From positions 170,764-234,763 of the forward strand of contig NC_012997.1 in the NCBI RefSeq assembly GCF_000023025.1: 64,000 bases of DNA. The letters run 5' to 3'. The position numbers were made by a program, and so were the translations under genes. This DNA comes from Teredinibacter turnerae T7901. GTDB lineage: Bacteria; Pseudomonadota; Gammaproteobacteria; Pseudomonadales; Cellvibrionaceae. The notes under the pieces are model-generated. The model was given only the letters and a program-made list of their open reading frames with translations. It made no database searches and was not told the origin of the DNA. Position 1 is the first letter of the stretch. Each line of letters begins with the position of its first letter. This document shows, piece by piece, positions 39,848-48,272 of this stretch.

Positions 39848-40579
39848 ATGCATATGTTAATTGTCGACGACGAGCCGCTGGCCCGCCAACGCCTGATTCG
39901 GATGATCGAACAGTTGGATGGCTACGAGGTAGTGGGCGAAGCCAGCAACGGCGTAGACGCCGTGGCTGCAGTGGATAAGTTCGATCCGGATATTGTGCTG
40001 CTGGATATCCGAATGCCCGGGGAAGATGGCCTGGAGACTGCGCGCAAAATTGCTCAGTTGCCTGAACCGCCGGCGATTATTTTTTGTACCGCCTACGATG
40101 AATATGCGCTGGAGGCGTTTCAGACGCTGGCAGTGGGCTATCTGTTAAAGCCGGTGCAGCAGCAGCAACTGGTGGACACGCTGCAGAATGCGATGCGGCT
40201 AAACAAGGTGCAGCGCAATGCGGTCAGCAATACCGCACCCGACGGTCAGCGTCAGCACATCACCGCTAAAACCCGCAAAGGCATGGAATTGATTCCCATC
40301 GCCTCAATCCAGTGTTTTATCGCCGATCAAAAGTATGTCACCGTTCGACATTCGGCAGGTGAAACGCTGATTGACGACACGCTCAAAGAGCTCGAGCAGG
40401 AGTTCCCGGACCGTTTTTTACGGGTTCACCGCAACGCACTGGTGTCGATCAGCGAAATCGAAGCCATGGAGCGTAACAACAGTGGCCAGTTCGAGCTGCG
40501 CTTGAAATCCGTGGACTATCGTCCGGTGGTAAGCCGCCGCCATGTCTCTAGCGTGCGCGAGTTACTGTCACGACTCTGA
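39848..40579 (+). CDS. algR: LytTR-family response regulator AlgR
   Basis: 243 aa (Pseudomonas AlgR 248). Receiver domain: acidic pair in LIVDDEPLA, phospho-acceptor D53 in IVLLDIRMPG, T in FCTAYDEYA, K in LLKPV. The C-terminal LytTR DNA-binding domain starts near 135 (ITAKTRKGMELIPIASIQCFIADQKYVTV) and includes FLRVHRNALVSISEIEAMER. Directly downstream of its likely kinase algZ (14-bp gap). Confidence 0.93.
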   Translation: MHMLIVDDEPLARQRLIRMIEQLDGYEVVGEASNGVDAVAAVDKFDPDIVLLDIRMPGEDGLETARKIAQLPEPPAIIFCTAYDEYALEAFQTLAVGYLLKPVQQQQLVDTLQNAMRLNKVQRNAVSNTAPDGQRQHITAKTRKGMELIPIASIQCFIADQKYVTVRHSAGETLIDDTLKELEQEFPDRFLRVHRNALVSISEIEAMERNNSGQFELRLKSVDYRPVVSRRHVSSVRELLSRL

Positions 40580-40779
40580 TTCTGGTTCCAGTCTACAGCC
40601 GGTGAGCACCGCGAGAACTAAGGTTGAGGATTAATACTCTGGCAGAAGGTTGATTCTCGGGCTGTGGATTGCAGCCTCTACACCCTCCGGAAAAATGCTG
40701 AGCTACCGCCGTAGCTCGGCGCTTCTGGGACGGGTCTGGTATGATTGCCGCCAGATTCAAAAACCACCAAGGTCCCTCC

Positions 40780-41715
40780 GTGAAACACACTCTTCGCATC
40801 GCCACGCGCAAAAGCGCGCTGGCCCTTTGGCAAGCCGAATTCGTTAAGTCTGAACTGTGCAGGCACCACCCGGAACTCGCGGTGGAGCTGGTGCCGCTGA
40901 CCAGCCGTGGCGATAAAATACTCGATGTTCCACTGGCAAAAGTCGGTGGTAAAGGCTTGTTTGTGAAGGAGCTGGAGCAGGCGATAATTGCCGGTGAGGC
41001 TGATATTGCGGTCCACTCGATGAAGGACGTCCCCATGGAGTTCCCGCAAGGGCTCGGCCTCGCGGTCATCTGTGAGCGCGAAGACCCGCGCGATGCGCTG
41101 GTATCCAACAAGTACTCCAACCTCGATGCCATTCCTGCCGGTGCCGTCATCGGCACGTCCAGCTTGCGCCGCCAGAGCCAGCTACTGGCAATGCGCCCGG
41201 ATCTCGAAGTCACATTTTTACGCGGCAACGTTAACACCCGTCTGGCGAAGCTGGACGCGGGTGAATACGATGCAATTATTCTGGCTTCTGCCGGCTTAAA
41301 GCGTTTGCAAATGGTCGACCGTATCGCTGAATTTATTGCGCCTGAAGTGATGCTGCCCGCTGGTGGCCAGGGTGCAGTTGGAATTGAATGCCGCACCGAC
41401 GACCAAGAAACGCTGGCGCTACTTCAGCCGCTGCACCACGGTGTAACTGAGCAGGCGGTGCTCGCCGAGCGCGCGATGAATCGAAAGCTCGAAGGCGGAT
41501 GCCAGGTGCCGATTGGCGGTTTCGCCATTCATCAGGACAACCAGCTCTGGGTGCGCGGCCTGGTCGCCGACCCGGATGGCAGCGAGGTACTCTACGATCA
41601 GGTGATCGGCGACCCGGCAGATGCGGAAACACTGGGGGTTGTTCTGGCCGAAAAACTTCTGGCGGCTGGCGCCGATGCCATTCTCAAGCGAGTGTACGGT
41701 GACGCATCCGCATAA
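40780..41715 (+). CDS. hemC: Porphobilinogen deaminase (hydroxymethylbilane synthase)
   Basis: 311 aa from GTG 40780. With this start the protein opens [19 protein letters not shown] like its homologues, and AAGG lies upstream; ATG 40741 would add 13 residues. Links four porphobilinogens into hydroxymethylbilane. Motifs: [51 protein letters not shown], and the dipyrromethane-cofactor Cys in [13 protein letters not shown]. First gene of hemC-hemD-hemX-hemY. Confidence 0.97.
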   Translation: MKHTLRIATRKSALALWQAEFVKSELCRHHPELAVELVPLTSRGDKILDVPLAKVGGKGLFVKELEQAIIAGEADIAVHSMKDVPMEFPQGLGLAVICEREDPRDALVSNKYSNLDAIPAGAVIGTSSLRRQSQLLAMRPDLEVTFLRGNVNTRLAKLDAGEYDAIILASAGLKRLQMVDRIAEFIAPEVMLPAGGQGAVGIECRTDDQETLALLQPLHHGVTEQAVLAERAMNRKLEGGCQVPIGGFAIHQDNQLWVRGLVADPDGSEVLYDQVIGDPADAETLGVVLAEKLLAAGADAILKRVYGDASA

Positions 41716-42499
41716 TTGGCGCATTCTCGCCAGCCGCCCGCTTGCGCAAAACAGCAGCTGGAGCAGTAAACTCCAGGCTGCAGGCTACCGGGTTTTGGCG
41801 CTGCCATTACTGGCAATTGCGCAAGTGCAGGAACCCGCGCAGCAGCAAAGTATCAAAAACTGTATTCTGGATTTCGATCACTATGATGCAGTAATTTTTG
41901 TTAGCCAGAATGCCGTGGAAGCAACTTGGCAGTGGTTAGACCAGTACTGGCCACAGCTGCCGCAGGGAATAACCTACTACGCTGTCGGCATCAAAACGGC
42001 AGCCCAGGTTCAGCATTTTCTCGGCAGCGAAGCAACAGTGCACGCTGCGCTCACGGCGATGAATACCGAAGAGCTGCTGGCACTGCCCGGGTTGCAGCAG
42101 GTGGCACACCAGCGAATACTGATTTGTCGCGGTTTGGGTGGTCGGCCTCGCCTGGGCGACGAATTGGAAAATCGGGGTGCGGCAGTTACCTATTGCGAAC
42201 TTTATCAGCGCACGCTGCCAGCGGAGGCGGTAACCCAGTTTACAGACGCGAACCTTAATCCAGCGCAGGATGTGCTTTGCGTGTTCAGTGGCGAAACCTT
42301 GCAGAACCTGTTGTATGTCGCAACCACCGCGGGCGCAGATTTATCGGCGTTTGCGCTTGTTGTACCCGGTGAACGGGTGGCTGCACTGGCTGCAGAACAG
42401 GGTTTCCAACAGATACAGATTGCTCGCAATGCCGGTGAAGCGGCCATGCTCGCCGCGATTGACGAAATTATTGCAACTTTGGACAAGACGGATTTATGA
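41699..42499 (+). CDS. hemD: Uroporphyrinogen-III synthase
   Basis: 266 aa from GTG 41699, overlapping hemC by 17 bp; the open frame extends further upstream, but [17 protein letters not shown] is the family-like start. Closes and inverts ring D of hydroxymethylbilane. HemD is poorly conserved; supporting features are [40 protein letters not shown] and FSGETLQNL. Position between hemC and hemX is decisive. The stop overlaps the hemX start (ATGA). Confidence 0.92.
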   Translation: MTHPHNWRILASRPLAQNSSWSSKLQAAGYRVLALPLLAIAQVQEPAQQQSIKNCILDFDHYDAVIFVSQNAVEATWQWLDQYWPQLPQGITYYAVGIKTAAQVQHFLGSEATVHAALTAMNTEELLALPGLQQVAHQRILICRGLGGRPRLGDELENRGAAVTYCELYQRTLPAEAVTQFTDANLNPAQDVLCVFSGETLQNLLYVATTAGADLSAFALVVPGERVAALAAEQGFQQIQIARNAGEAAMLAAIDEIIATLDKTDL

Positions 42500-43761
42500 C
42501 CGACGACAAGACGCCCTCGCCACAGGAAGATTCTCAAGCCAAACCCGAAGCGGATCAACCGGTAGACCAAACGGCGATTATTGTTGCGCCCGCGGCGGAC
42601 GGGCCTGACTCAACAGCGGCTGCGGCACAAGAGCGAAAGCCAGACCCGGAAGCTGAACCGGGGCCGCCGCCTGAATTCCCAACAGAGCCGCGCAAGGGTT
42701 CGGGCATCCCCTGGTTTTCGCTGTTGTTACTGCTGCTTATTTTGCTGGTGGCGGGCGCTGTGGCAGGTCTTGGTTGGTATGGCTATGGCTATTATCAGCA
42801 GACGCAAAGTAAGGCGGGAGAACTGGCTGAACTACAGCAGCAACTGGCCGCACAAAACCAGCAATTGACCCAGCTGCGACAGGCGTTGAGTACCGTCGGA
42901 CGCGACCGCGAACAGGCGGTGGGCGCCATGGGTGATCGTCTTACCGCGGCGGAACAACGGCTGCAAGCGCAGAATAAACGTCTGTTGGCGATGTCTACCA
43001 TCACCCGTGAAGACTGGCTGCTGGCAGAAGCGGAATACCTTCTTAAGCTCGCTAATCAGCGTATTTTGATTGAGCGCAGTGCTGAAGGGGCCGATGCGCT
43101 GCTTACCGAAGCTGATGCCATCTTACGCGATCTGGACGACCCCGACTTATTTGCTTTGCGCAAAGCGGTAAATAACGATCTGGCGGCCCTGCGATTAATA
43201 AACAAAATCGATCGCGAGGGGCTCTACCTGCAAATTAACGGGTTAATCACCCAGGTGGTGATGTTGCCGGTGCGGCCTGATCGCGAGCAGGTATTAGGGC
43301 GTGGCAAGAACCCCGAAGGGGAAATGCTGGACGAAAACCTCACGACCGACAACTGGTGGGCGGCGATGAAAAAAAGCCTGCGCGCATTCGGTAAAAGCCT
43401 GAGTAATTACATCAATATTAACAACCACGCGGAGAGACCTGCGCCGTTGATGTCGGCTGAGTCCGCCCAGTATCTGCAGCAAAATGTGCGCTTAATGCTT
43501 GAACGTGCCCAGCTCGCACTCCTGCGTGAGCAACAAGCTATTTATACCAATAGCCTGGAACAGGCCGAGGGATATTTGGCGCAGTTTTATCCGGCGTCGG
43601 CGCCGGTGGAGCGCTATCGCGAGGAATTAAACGCGCTTGCGCAACGCGATATCGTCATTGAACTGCCAGATATCAGCGGGTCGCTCGAGTTGTTGCACAG
43701 CTATATCGAAGATCTTCACAACTTGAAAGGGGCTGGCAAGCCAAGCGCAGGAGGCAACTAA
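42496..43761 (+). CDS. hemX: HemX-like membrane protein of the hem cluster
   Basis: 421 aa. A Pro/Glu-rich cytoplasmic start precedes one membrane helix at about 73-95 (WFSLLLLLLILLVAGAVAGLGWYGYGYY). A coiled coil follows (Q-rich, about 105-160), then the conserved HemX domain beginning EDWLLAEAEYLLKLANQRI and including NWWAAMKKSLRAF. Often annotated as uroporphyrinogen-III methyltransferase, but no methyltransferase motif is seen here. Coupled to hemD (4-bp overlap) and followed after 1 bp by hemY. Confidence 0.92.
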   Translation: MTDDKTPSPQEDSQAKPEADQPVDQTAIIVAPAADGPDSTAAAAQERKPDPEAEPGPPPEFPTEPRKGSGIPWFSLLLLLLILLVAGAVAGLGWYGYGYYQQTQSKAGELAELQQQLAAQNQQLTQLRQALSTVGRDREQAVGAMGDRLTAAEQRLQAQNKRLLAMSTITREDWLLAEAEYLLKLANQRILIERSAEGADALLTEADAILRDLDDPDLFALRKAVNNDLAALRLINKIDREGLYLQINGLITQVVMLPVRPDREQVLGRGKNPEGEMLDENLTTDNWWAAMKKSLRAFGKSLSNYININNHAERPAPLMSAESAQYLQQNVRLMLERAQLALLREQQAIYTNSLEQAEGYLAQFYPASAPVERYREELNALAQRDIVIELPDISGSLELLHSYIEDLHNLKGAGKPSAGGN

Positions 43762-43762
43762 C

Positions 43763-44968
43763 ATGAAGCGCCTCCACCTGCTTGGAATATTAACGCTGTG
43801 TGCGATTGTTGCTGCACCTCTGATTCTCGAGTTAATTAAAGCCGACACTGGCTACATTTTAATTAGCCTCGGCAGCACGACCATTGAAACCAGTTTCTGG
43901 TTTGCTATTTTTGCCGTGATATTTGGTGTATTGGTATTGCGCTGGAGCTATATGTTGCTTCGCGCAATATTGCGCTCGCTGGGGGTGAGTTGGGCATTTC
44001 TCGCGGAAGGCCGTTCCCGTCAGCTGAATGCACGAACCCAGCGCGGCTTGATTCACTATATCGAAGGCAATTGGCAGGCGGCAAAAAAAGATTTGCTGAG
44101 TGTGGCTAAGTACGCGGATCAGCCGTTGGTGCACTATCTGGCGGCGGCGCACAGTGCGCATCAATTGGGCGATATGGAAACCTGTCAGGCATTGCTGTCC
44201 AAAGCGGAAGAGGTCGCACCGGAAAACGAATTAGCGGTGTTGCTGAGTCAAGCCAAAATGCAACTGGCAAACCAGCAGTGCGAGCAGTGCCTGGCAACAC
44301 TGGAGCGTGCCCGCAGCGTTGCACCAAGGCATCCGGTGGTGCTCGATTTATTACTGACCGTATATCAACGGGTAAACGATTGGGCCGCCGTGCAAGCTCT
44401 GCTACCTGAGCTGAAAAAAAGTAAAGCTTACACCCAAGAGCAGCTGCACAGCCTAGAAGTGGATGCGGTCTGCGCAGTTCTGGATACGCATAAATTTAAT
44501 TTGGACGAGCTGAAATCCTACTGGCAAAAACTCGATAAGTCGCTCAAGCAATCCCAGGTTTTAGTGCTGCAGTACTGCGGCCACTTACAGCGTTTGGGGG
44601 CAGAAGAAGCCGCTGAGCAACAGTTGCGTCGCGTACTCACCAAACAATGGGATGCGCGCCTGGTGGAATTGTATGGCCGTGTGCGCGGTGGCAGCGACAA
44701 TGAACAATTGCTGGTGGCTGAGCAGTGGCTGCGTGAACGGCCCGGCGACCCGGATTTACTCCTGGCGCTTGCGCGTATTGCCATGCGCAATCAGCTCTGG
44801 GGTAAAGCGCGCAGTTATTTTGAAAGCAGCCTGCAATTACAAAAAAATCCGCAGGCCTATGCGGAATTTGCCGCACTGCTGGCGCAATTGGGCGATCATC
44901 AAAAAAGTACGGAGCTGTATCAGTTGGGGCTGTTGCAACTCACGACTCACCAACAGGAGAAAATATGA
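43763..44968 (+). CDS. hemY: HemY-like TPR membrane protein
   Basis: 401 aa. Two N-terminal membrane helices (about 5-25 and 38-62), the family segment RSRQLNARTQRGLIHYIEGNWQAAKKDL, then TPR-type helical pairs (LHYLAAAHSAHQLGD.. region to the end). This is the proteobacterial HemY of unknown function, not the Gram-positive protoporphyrinogen oxidase of that name. GGAGG precedes the ATG. Its stop overlaps the start of an SDR gene (ATGA). Confidence 0.9.
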   Translation: MKRLHLLGILTLCAIVAAPLILELIKADTGYILISLGSTTIETSFWFAIFAVIFGVLVLRWSYMLLRAILRSLGVSWAFLAEGRSRQLNARTQRGLIHYIEGNWQAAKKDLLSVAKYADQPLVHYLAAAHSAHQLGDMETCQALLSKAEEVAPENELAVLLSQAKMQLANQQCEQCLATLERARSVAPRHPVVLDLLLTVYQRVNDWAAVQALLPELKKSKAYTQEQLHSLEVDAVCAVLDTHKFNLDELKSYWQKLDKSLKQSQVLVLQYCGHLQRLGAEEAAEQQLRRVLTKQWDARLVELYGRVRGGSDNEQLLVAEQWLRERPGDPDLLLALARIAMRNQLWGKARSYFESSLQLQKNPQAYAEFAALLAQLGDHQKSTELYQLGLLQLTTHQQEKI

Positions 44969-45666
44969 AAAAAAATCTCAAAGGAAAATGGGCATTAGTA
45001 ACGGGTTCCAGTCGCGGGATCGGCCAACAGATCGCACTCGGCCTGGCGCAACTGGGGTGTAATCTGGTTGTCCACGGTCGTACTCAGGAAAATTTGACGG
45101 CGACTCTGGGGATGCTCACTGACTTCGATGTTACCGTGCACCCGGTTGCCGGTGAATTGGATGGCGAAGCGCCACTCAACGCTGTTATTGAACAGGTTAA
45201 CAAGGTGGCGCCGCAAGTGGATATTCTCTACAACAATGCAGCCATCAGCTGCCCGTCTACGCCAGTGTTTGAATTCGACATGGCCACTTGGATGTCGGTT
45301 TTTCAGGTGAACGTTTTTGCCATGGTAAAACTGGTGAACGCGTTTGGCCCGGGCATGAAAGCCCGCAACTGGGGGCGTATTGTCAATGTGTCGTCGGGTA
45401 TTGCGGATCAACCAAACCTGGCGCCGTACAGTGTATCGAAAGCTGCTGTCGATAAATTAACGCAAGATTTGGCGTTTGAATTTAAAGATACTGCGGTCAG
45501 AGTTAATGCTGTCGATCCGGGCTGGATACGCACGGATCTCGGTGGGCCGGACGCCTGGGATTCAGTAGAATCCACCCTGCCGGGCATGCTCGCGCCAGTT
45601 ATTGTTGCAGACAACGGCCCGAACGGTGACTACTTCCGCGCACAGGATTTTAAATTTTTCGATTAG
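44965..45666 (+). CDS. Short-chain dehydrogenase/reductase
   Basis: 233 aa classical SDR. Cofactor motif TGSSRGIG (about 13-20), NNAAI, catalytic Ser in NVSSGIAD, and YSVSKAAVDKL with the Tyr-x3-Lys pair. After the catalytic site: VRVNAVDPGWIRTDLGGPDA. NAD(P)H-dependent oxidoreductase; substrate unknown. An FabG-like reductase is possible, but the length and lack of operon context do not fix it. It is coupled to hemY by a 4-bp overlap, an uncommon tail for the hem cluster. Confidence 0.9.
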   Translation: MKKNLKGKWALVTGSSRGIGQQIALGLAQLGCNLVVHGRTQENLTATLGMLTDFDVTVHPVAGELDGEAPLNAVIEQVNKVAPQVDILYNNAAISCPSTPVFEFDMATWMSVFQVNVFAMVKLVNAFGPGMKARNWGRIVNVSSGIADQPNLAPYSVSKAAVDKLTQDLAFEFKDTAVRVNAVDPGWIRTDLGGPDAWDSVESTLPGMLAPVIVADNGPNGDYFRAQDFKFFD

Positions 45667-45849
45667 TGTTTAATGTATTGGGCTCCAGTCCAATTTTCTC
45701 TCAGAGGCGCGCGCAATTGACGTCGCCTCGCTTTAAGCTTCCGTGCTGTTAAGGCGCTTCCGTTTTTCTTGAACCTGATTGATCAAATGCGTTTTTAGCC
45801 GCATTTGCAAAAAAATAAGATACCCGCGTGGGCGGATATGTCATGGGGC

Positions 45850-45885
45850 GGCAATTAAATAGCCGGGCTCCTCTATTTAATTGCC
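45850..45885. repeat. 13-bp perfect inverted repeat
   Basis: GGCAATTAAATAG (45850-45862) is exactly complementary to 45873-45885, with a 10-nt loop. It lies 24 bp beyond the 3' end of the leftward CHAT-sigma cluster and 180 bp after the SDR gene. No T-run follows, but the position fits a transcript end or mRNA-stabilising stem for the leftward operon. Confidence 0.5.
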
Positions 45886-45908
45886 CCGTGAATAAAATCA
45901 GATATTCC

Positions 45909-46898
45909 CTAAATATTAATATAACCGCCGCCGCTGCCCTGTAAGTGGCTCAGAACTCTGTTAACAATTTCGTTGTGGTTGTCGAAGAATTCCATGAGCC
46001 CCTCCCAGGTACTTGTGTCAGGTGGCAGGCTTTCTATATATGTGCGCAATTCAGTGCAGGTCGTAATGTCCTCAAGACCGATAAATCGGAAGTAAAAATT
46101 TAATCTTGACGACCCGGGCGCTGGTGGCGTTTGCGGATATTGCTCTACCACAAGCGTGTGGGGGTGAGAGTCGTTAGTTGTGTCAACCTGATTCTGAGTG
46201 TCTTCAGCGTGCTGTTCGGTGGCGAAAACCAGATACCAATAGCGAAACCTGTCGCCTGCCAGGCTTTGAATTCGGCAGCGTTTAACGCCATCGGTATTTT
46301 CCATAATACGATCGTTTTTGCGCAATTCTCCCCAGCGATCGCGGCTAGGGTCTGCGGTAATAACCTGGTCGAGAATAAATTCATCGCCCTCCGCGAATGG
46401 GTCGTGATGGAGCGGTGCCTTAATCGTACTCTGGTTGATTTTATCAATAATAAAATTAACCATACCTTGCGCACGCAGGCGGTCTTGTGCTGTGCGGGTA
46501 CCGCTTAAGCGGCCTGTCGGCGAGTCGATGATAGTGCCGTGCGCATTGTAGCTCACCATGGTCGGCGGTAGTGCCGCATGTGTTTGGTTCACATTGGGGG
46601 CGGTGCGTACAACATTGATGTCGCAGGCCTTATCGTCTTTATTGGCGACTGTCTGCGCGATTATTGTCAGGACAAATGTCTTCTGAGCAATTACCGTCAG
46701 GGCGGTGAATGTCATCAGCCCATCGGGTTCGGTGATGTTGACGTACACGGTTTTGATAGCGCCCAATTCGCGCTCTGGTTCGTTGCGGCGGCGCACAATG
46801 AGCTTGGCTTGGGCACACGGATTTTCAACAATTAGCCGGTCGTGACGCTCCAGACCGGGCAGGCTTGAGTTGCTAATAGCAATAATCAGAAAAGGCAT
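45909..46898 (-). CDS. Protein of unknown family, last gene of the CHAT-sigma cluster
   Basis: 329 aa from ATG 46898, preceded by AAGGAG; the longer frame adds 20 residues. No signal peptide or full membrane helix; the start MPFLIIAISNSSLPGL is short and beta-like. Beta-rich first third (IKTVYVNITEPDG, TALTVIAQKTFVLTIIAQTV), a middle part with TAQDRLRAQGMVNFIIDKI, and a C-terminal third with YWYLVFATEQ and RLNFYFRFIG. It ends in a Gly-rich tail (GSGGGYINI). No known family or catalytic motif recognised. Given the cluster, it may be a substrate or effector of the CHAT protein; that is inference. Confidence 0.6.
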   Translation of the reverse strand: MPFLIIAISNSSLPGLERHDRLIVENPCAQAKLIVRRRNEPERELGAIKTVYVNITEPDGLMTFTALTVIAQKTFVLTIIAQTVANKDDKACDINVVRTAPNVNQTHAALPPTMVSYNAHGTIIDSPTGRLSGTRTAQDRLRAQGMVNFIIDKINQSTIKAPLHHDPFAEGDEFILDQVITADPSRDRWGELRKNDRIMENTDGVKRCRIQSLAGDRFRYWYLVFATEQHAEDTQNQVDTTNDSHPHTLVVEQYPQTPPAPGSSRLNFYFRFIGLEDITTCTELRTYIESLPPDTSTWEGLMEFFDNHNEIVNRVLSHLQGSGGGYINI

Positions 46899-46935
46899 AA
46901 CGGCTCCTTGTTGTTTTGGGGGCTGGGTGGCGAGC

Positions 46936-47592
46936 TTAATGCTGAGTAATAAATTCACCTGTTAATAAAGTTTGCGAGTTCTCGGGCGCAAGCGAGTAGT
47001 GATAGATTTTGTTTTGTTCTAAAAAACCGGGTGTGAGTGTCAGGGCGATCACCGATTGCAGGTTTGGCTGTAACGGTTCGCTGGAAAATATCAGGGCTCC
47101 GTCAGCATCTCTGATAGATACCGTCCAGGATTGCGGTTTGCCAAATGCGGGGGGAACCTCGAAGCCCAGCGCCAGCGCGCGTTTGTCGAGCGTAATGCGG
47201 TGGGTTTTCGGTGCGGCTGATTCATTGCGATAGACATCGTTAGCAACCAGGTAAAACTGGGTCGTGGTGATTGCCTCAGGGGAAACGGCCGGGTCGTGTT
47301 TCAGGATCAGCGGGATGAGGAGCAGGCTGGCCGCAATCGCACCAATTGCTGTTTGGGGCGCCACGATATAACTCAGCCAAGCGCTGTTTATGCCTGCAGT
47401 TGACGGGCGGCGTTGGGATTCCGCTGCGGGCGCCAACTTTAAACCGTCTTTCAACGCTTGTGCGCTTTCCACTCGGGCCAGGAGCGCCGGGTTTTCCAAG
47501 TAGTGCGCCTCAAAAGTGATTTCATCCTCTTCCGACATCCGGCCGTTGACGTAGTTGTCGATCTGGTCGTCTGTCACTGAGTTATGCGTCAT
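46936..47592 (-). CDS. Anti-sigma-factor-like single-pass membrane protein
   Basis: 218 aa from ATG 47592 (TGGAGA upstream). The N-terminal ~70 residues (TDDQIDNYVNGRMSEEDEITFEAHYLENPALLARV) have the charge and spacing pattern of anti-sigma domains but no zinc HxxxCxxC. One membrane helix at about 76-97 (IVAPQTAIGAIAASLLLIPLIL) follows. The C-terminal ~120 residues are beta-rich and presumably periplasmic (SWTVSIRDADGALIFSS, YHYSLAPENSQTLL). Directly downstream of an ECF-type sigma gene, the expected place for its membrane anti-sigma. Topology N-in is inferred. Confidence 0.65.
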   Translation of the reverse strand: MTHNSVTDDQIDNYVNGRMSEEDEITFEAHYLENPALLARVESAQALKDGLKLAPAAESQRRPSTAGINSAWLSYIVAPQTAIGAIAASLLLIPLILKHDPAVSPEAITTTQFYLVANDVYRNESAAPKTHRITLDKRALALGFEVPPAFGKPQSWTVSIRDADGALIFSSEPLQPNLQSVIALTLTPGFLEQNKIYHYSLAPENSQTLLTGEFITQH

Positions 47593-47687
47593 GGGTGTCT
47601 CCAGGCAACGGGGGAAATTCGCGCCATGGGTTGCCGTGTTGTTCATCTGTATTGTGCGTGCTCAGCCGGTTTTCTCTCAGTAGCATA

Positions 47688-48272
47688 TTACCAATGCATT
47701 TCCGTTTGCTCCCACAGTTCGCGAAAGCGTTGCCTGGCACGGTGAAGTACCCGATGGAAATGGCGTTCAGTGAGCGTGAGCGATTTGCATATCTCCCCTT
47801 TTTCCTGCTCTTGAAGGTAGAAGCGCCGCAGTAATTCCCGGTCACGCTCCTGCGGCAATTCGTTGAGCAGGGCTCCAATCGCGGTGCGAAGGCGCTGGTG
47901 TCGCAACTGTGTCTCCGGGGTTTCGTCGGTGGTCAGGTCGCTGTCAGCCTCGTGGGGTGCACCGGTATGTGCCGGGTATTTGCGAAAGTGCATCAGTAAC
48001 TGATTGCGGCCGGTTTGTACCACATAGGCTGCAAGTCGTTCGGGCTCACGCACTTTGCCTGCGCGAATATTTTCCAGTACCACGCGCCATGTCTCCTGAC
48101 ACACATCCTCCGCCACATCGATACTGCTTTTGCGACTGAGCGCGAGCATCAGGCCGCGCTGGTATTGTACGACCAATTGATGTTCGGCGACCGTATCGCC
48201 CTGTTCGATGCGGGTGACCAATTGTTCCGGTGGGATCACAGGGGATGCGCCGGGTGAAGAGTTAGAAAGCAT
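47688..48272 (-). CDS. ECF-type sigma-70 family RNA polymerase sigma factor
   Basis: 194 aa from ATG 48272, just inside the end of the CHAT gene (11-bp overlap). Region 2, about residues 30-98: HQLVVQYQRGLMLALSRKSS, AEDVCQETWRVVLENIRAG and AAYVVQTGRNQLLMHFRK. Region 4, about 125-188: GALLNELPQERDRELLRRFYLQEQEKGEICKSLTLTERHFHRVLHRARQRFREL. No region 1 or 3, as in ECF sigma factors. It probably directs transcription of this cluster and other genes once released by the downstream anti-sigma-like protein. Confidence 0.85.
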   Translation of the reverse strand: MLSNSSPGASPVIPPEQLVTRIEQGDTVAEHQLVVQYQRGLMLALSRKSSIDVAEDVCQETWRVVLENIRAGKVREPERLAAYVVQTGRNQLLMHFRKYPAHTGAPHEADSDLTTDETPETQLRHQRLRTAIGALLNELPQERDRELLRRFYLQEQEKGEICKSLTLTERHFHRVLHRARQRFRELWEQTEMHW

